Shown here one piece after another: positions 61,501 to 64,000 of a DNA stretch of 64,000 nt. Each line of letters starts with the position of its first letter. Position 1 is the stretch's first letter. Source of the DNA: Gorsachius magnificus (taxonomy: Eukaryota > Chordata > Aves > Pelecaniformes > Ardeidae); contig CM067089.1 of the NCBI GenBank assembly GCA_034008185.1, forward strand, positions 19,728,213 to 19,792,212. The letters run 5' to 3'. The notes under the pieces are model-generated. The model made no database searches. It was not told where the DNA came from and saw only the letters and a program-made list of their open reading frames with translations. The translations under genes and the position numbers were made by a program.

Positions 61501-63673
61501 ATCCATTTGAATTCACATTTTTATTACAGGCTTGTCAGCAAAGAAACAACATGGACCACTTAGTGACTCATTCAGCTATTTTAGGTTCTGTGTTTTTCTG
61601 GCACTGGATTTGGAAGATGCTACTCAAGGTTTTCTGGGGTATTTTCTTCCTTGACATCAACAGAAGGACTATAACTTCACAGATTCACAGAATCACAGAA
61701 TGGCAAGGGTTGGAAGGGACCTTGTGAGGCCATCTAGTCCAACGGTCCTGCTAAAGCAGGTTCACCTAGAGCAGGTTCAAGAAGTATGAGGTTGGATTGT
61801 GATGGTCTACACAGAAGGAACAGGTGGTGATATAGTAACAGAGCTCTGTCCATGGAATCACACACTTTATACAGTTTGGTGTTAAAGAAAAGGTCTATTT
61901 TTAAATGTTCATTAAAAGAAGTGAAAAAATTATTTACATTTTCTCCTTCTGTGGTTTTAGTGTTATTGTAATATATAGACTAGTGTTTCTAAATAGCTTC
62001 CAAAACTGCCTCCAGAACTGAGAAGTGGCTTGGACGTGACACATGCAGGTTCCTCTGAGTTGCTCTGCTGCTGTATCTCTAGTGTGAAGAACCTTTTCTA
62101 GAAGTAATTAGAGGAAAGTAGCCTCCACTGCTATTAAAGTTCACATGCATGTATAGGGGCACCTCAGCAAAAGTGAATGTAAAGAATGCTTTTTAAAAGG
62201 TAGCATATGTAAATCCCTGATTTAGCCAGCTTAAATAAATATGTAAGGGTGGGCAATGGAGATGTCCTTCAATGGTTCAGTCTACCTGAAAGCCCAGAAT
62301 TCATCTTGATCAATGGAATAATTTTGGTGTTTTCTGGACCAGCGATTCCCTCTGCTATTTCCCATCCAAACGTCAAAGCCAGTGTTGGCTAGTATGAAGC
62401 CCAAGATGTTGTTGCGCAGGTTTGTGACCCAGTTACTAGCATCTCCCAATAATCCATGTTGGAGAAATACAGCAGGTTTCAAAGCTGAAAAGCAAATCAG
62501 AAACAAAACAACAGTGTATAAAATTTCTTGATTTTACGGTGGTTCAGAGACTTTACTGTCCCGGATTCAATATTGGTATTTGTTCATGCACCAGCTTAAA
62601 GGGAGCCAACTAATCATAAGAACAAGACACCCCTTCCTGTAAGGAGATAACTTCTAAGCTTCTGTAAGGATTTATGGAAAGATCTGCCTGACACCAGCAA
62701 AAACTAGCTTGGCACCCTCCGGACATTGTTTGTACAGCTCTACCGCATTACCTTCAGATTCTCAATACTGATATATGAAATGAAGGTGTGGGGTTGTTTG
62801 CAGAGGTTTCCTTTACCCAAAATATGAATCAGTCACTGATATTAACCAGGTGTAAGCAAAAGCAAAGCAAAATTAGAAGCTGGAACAGCTTTCTCAAAAC
62901 AGGCTGATTGGGCAGATTACAGCCTTTACTCTATTTTTTTTTTCCATTTTTACTCATGAACTCTTATTATGAGGGTATATGCTTCATATTATAGTGGGTT
63001 TTTATTTTAAATAGGTGCACTTGACATAAATCATGTTCATCTTGCAGGCTATTCAGGGAAGCCAGAATTCTCTTCTAAAATTTCACTCATGTATACAAGC
63101 TTTGATGGACATTTTACAAATCTAAGGTATCTCTTTCCAGAATGTGCCCTATCTAGGCTGGTTTTGTCTCACATTACCTGGCTTTCCCTGATTCTGTGTG
63201 CCATAAGGGATTCTGTTAATGGTAATGATACAACCATCTTCTGTTGTCACTTCACATTCCTCGCTGGGGTACCCTTTGTAAGTAATGAGCTCAGTCTAGA
63301 AGAGAAAGTACAAATGCATTTGCTTGCAGAAGTCCATCTCATATATTTTATGCATAAGATATTAGCAATGAAGAAATGTTAGAGAGCAGATACAACTGGG
63401 GATTTAGTGTACATATACTAAGCATCTGAATAAAATAATATAAGATTGGATATTGTAACCCTAAAACTACAACAGATTTCCTTAATTCTTTATGTTATAT
63501 CCAGGATTTGACTATTTCAGTTAAAACCTGTTATAAAAAAATGTGTTATACTACTTCCATACAATCCCAAGCCCTTGCATTCCAGTAATTAAGAACCACT
63601 GTAACCTCATAGCAGGAGCTTACGATTCCCATAGCTGAGATGAGGAGCTGCCTGGGTGTATGCTCCTGATCTG
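55557..63673 (-). CDS. Acid lipase (gene D), LIPA/LIPM family; 5' end outside window, exon-8 donor defective
   Basis: Exons 5' to 3': 63,624-63,673 (ends ISAMGI), 63,178-63,295, 62,286-62,484, 61,349-61,458, 60,495-60,631, 59,784-59,930, 58,653-58,724, 56,984-57,055 and 55,557-55,790 (ends LIQKYP then TAA). Exon lengths and phases match LIPA-family genes. Motifs: LQHGLLGD oxyanion loop, nucleophile elbow GYSQG (usual form GHSxG), Asp in [10 protein letters not shown] and His in WSHLDFIWG. No frameshift or internal stop seen. Exon 8 (24 codons, ends VNWSQ) is followed by GGACTA, not GT, so normal splicing there should fail; skipping it stays in frame (72 nt). The signal-peptide exon is not found and should lie beyond 64,000 if present. 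It may be a living gene with altered splicing or an early pseudogene. Orthology within the tandem cluster is not resolved. Confidence 0.85.
57758..57825. repeat. AT-rich low-complexity tract
   Basis: Almost pure A/T (tatataatataattaatata and similar) inside the lipase D intron between exons 8 and 9. Confidence 0.8.
61680..61795 (-). mobile_element. CR1 LINE 3'-end fragment
   Basis: The sequence starts with repeats of CACAGAAT (reverse of the CR1 ATTCTGTG tail), then gggttggaagggacc and ccatctagtccaac, the standard CR1 3' region of birds. The element is read on the minus strand, same as lipase D, and lies in the intron between its exons 4 and 5. It is 5'-truncated, as is typical. It is the clearest single sign of an avian (or at least reptilian) genome. 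Confidence 0.9.
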
Positions 63674-64000
63674 CTGCAAGGCAAAGTGAAACCAGTTTAT
63701 TTAAACTATCTTCAGAGAAATCCAGAGAGCTTCACATATGCAAAAAGTGCGACTGAAAAATTGACTACATTATGGAAAAAACAGGATCAGCCACTTGCAT
63801 AGTCACAAGGGAAATCACAGCCAGCCTTAAACTCTGAAATAAATAGTACTTTTGATCTGTAACATTCAACCTGTTTTGCTACAAAAGAGGATTGTTTTTT
63901 ATAACTTGTACGCAGAGAATTATTCAATGTAATTTGTCACGCAGGACAGAAACCCCAAGATTTTCAGAAGTGACGAAAGATCTGAACAAGCTTGCTTGAA
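63674..64000. other. Lipase D upstream intron, right edge of window
   Basis: No methionine-led hydrophobic exon can be seen here, so the lipase D signal peptide is not in this stretch. Confidence 0.5.

Overview
This is a nuclear vertebrate window, most likely from a bird. Its genes are split into short exons with GT/AG borders and introns from about 0.3 to 10.8 kb. One strong CpG island sits at a promoter, and a CR1 LINE tail with the avian ATTCTGTG end repeat lies at about 61,680-61,795. Gene order and orientation match the reverse of human 10q23.31: STAMBPL1 (minus), ANKRD22 (plus), then acid lipases of the LIPA/LIPM/LIPK/LIPN/LIPF family (minus). Genes were assembled by translating exons, checking splice borders and checking that exon phases join.

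Layout. (1) 1-17.8 kb: the 5' half of STAMBPL1 (AMSH-LP, a K63-ubiquitin-specific endosomal JAMM protease), with five exons at 331-6372 and a first exon in the CpG island (donor at 17,208). Its JAMM catalytic exons lie off the left edge. (2) 18.9-24.3 kb: a decayed acid-lipase copy (called A here) between STAMBPL1 and ANKRD22. (3) 26.7-38.2 kb: complete ANKRD22, six coding exons and 191 codons, including a 21-nt first coding exon. (4) 39.5-49.1 kb: a complete acid lipase (B), nine coding exons and 402 codons, with the Ser/Asp/His triad. (5) 55.6-63.7 kb: a second lipase (D), whose signal-peptide exon lies beyond the right edge or is lost and whose exon-8 splice donor reads GG instead of GT.

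Main observation. Relic A and gene B are diverged paralogues on either side of ANKRD22, yet they share four nearly identical blocks separated by diverged but alignable sequence. The blocks cover the last two coding exons, most of exon 8 and most of exon 5. This mosaic suggests recent gene conversion between a dead and a living lipase; an assembly artefact is the main rival explanation. The first shared block in B also lacks about 1.1 kb that A has.

Functional links are positional only. STAMBPL1 is endosomal, the lipases are predicted secretory or lysosomal hydrolases, and ANKRD22 is a small membrane or lipid-droplet ankyrin protein. I see no RNA genes and no CRISPR array. No new multi-gene system is apparent; the unusual material is the lipase mosaic, the STAMBPL1 motif and leader, the D splice lesion and a few unassigned exon-like stretches.
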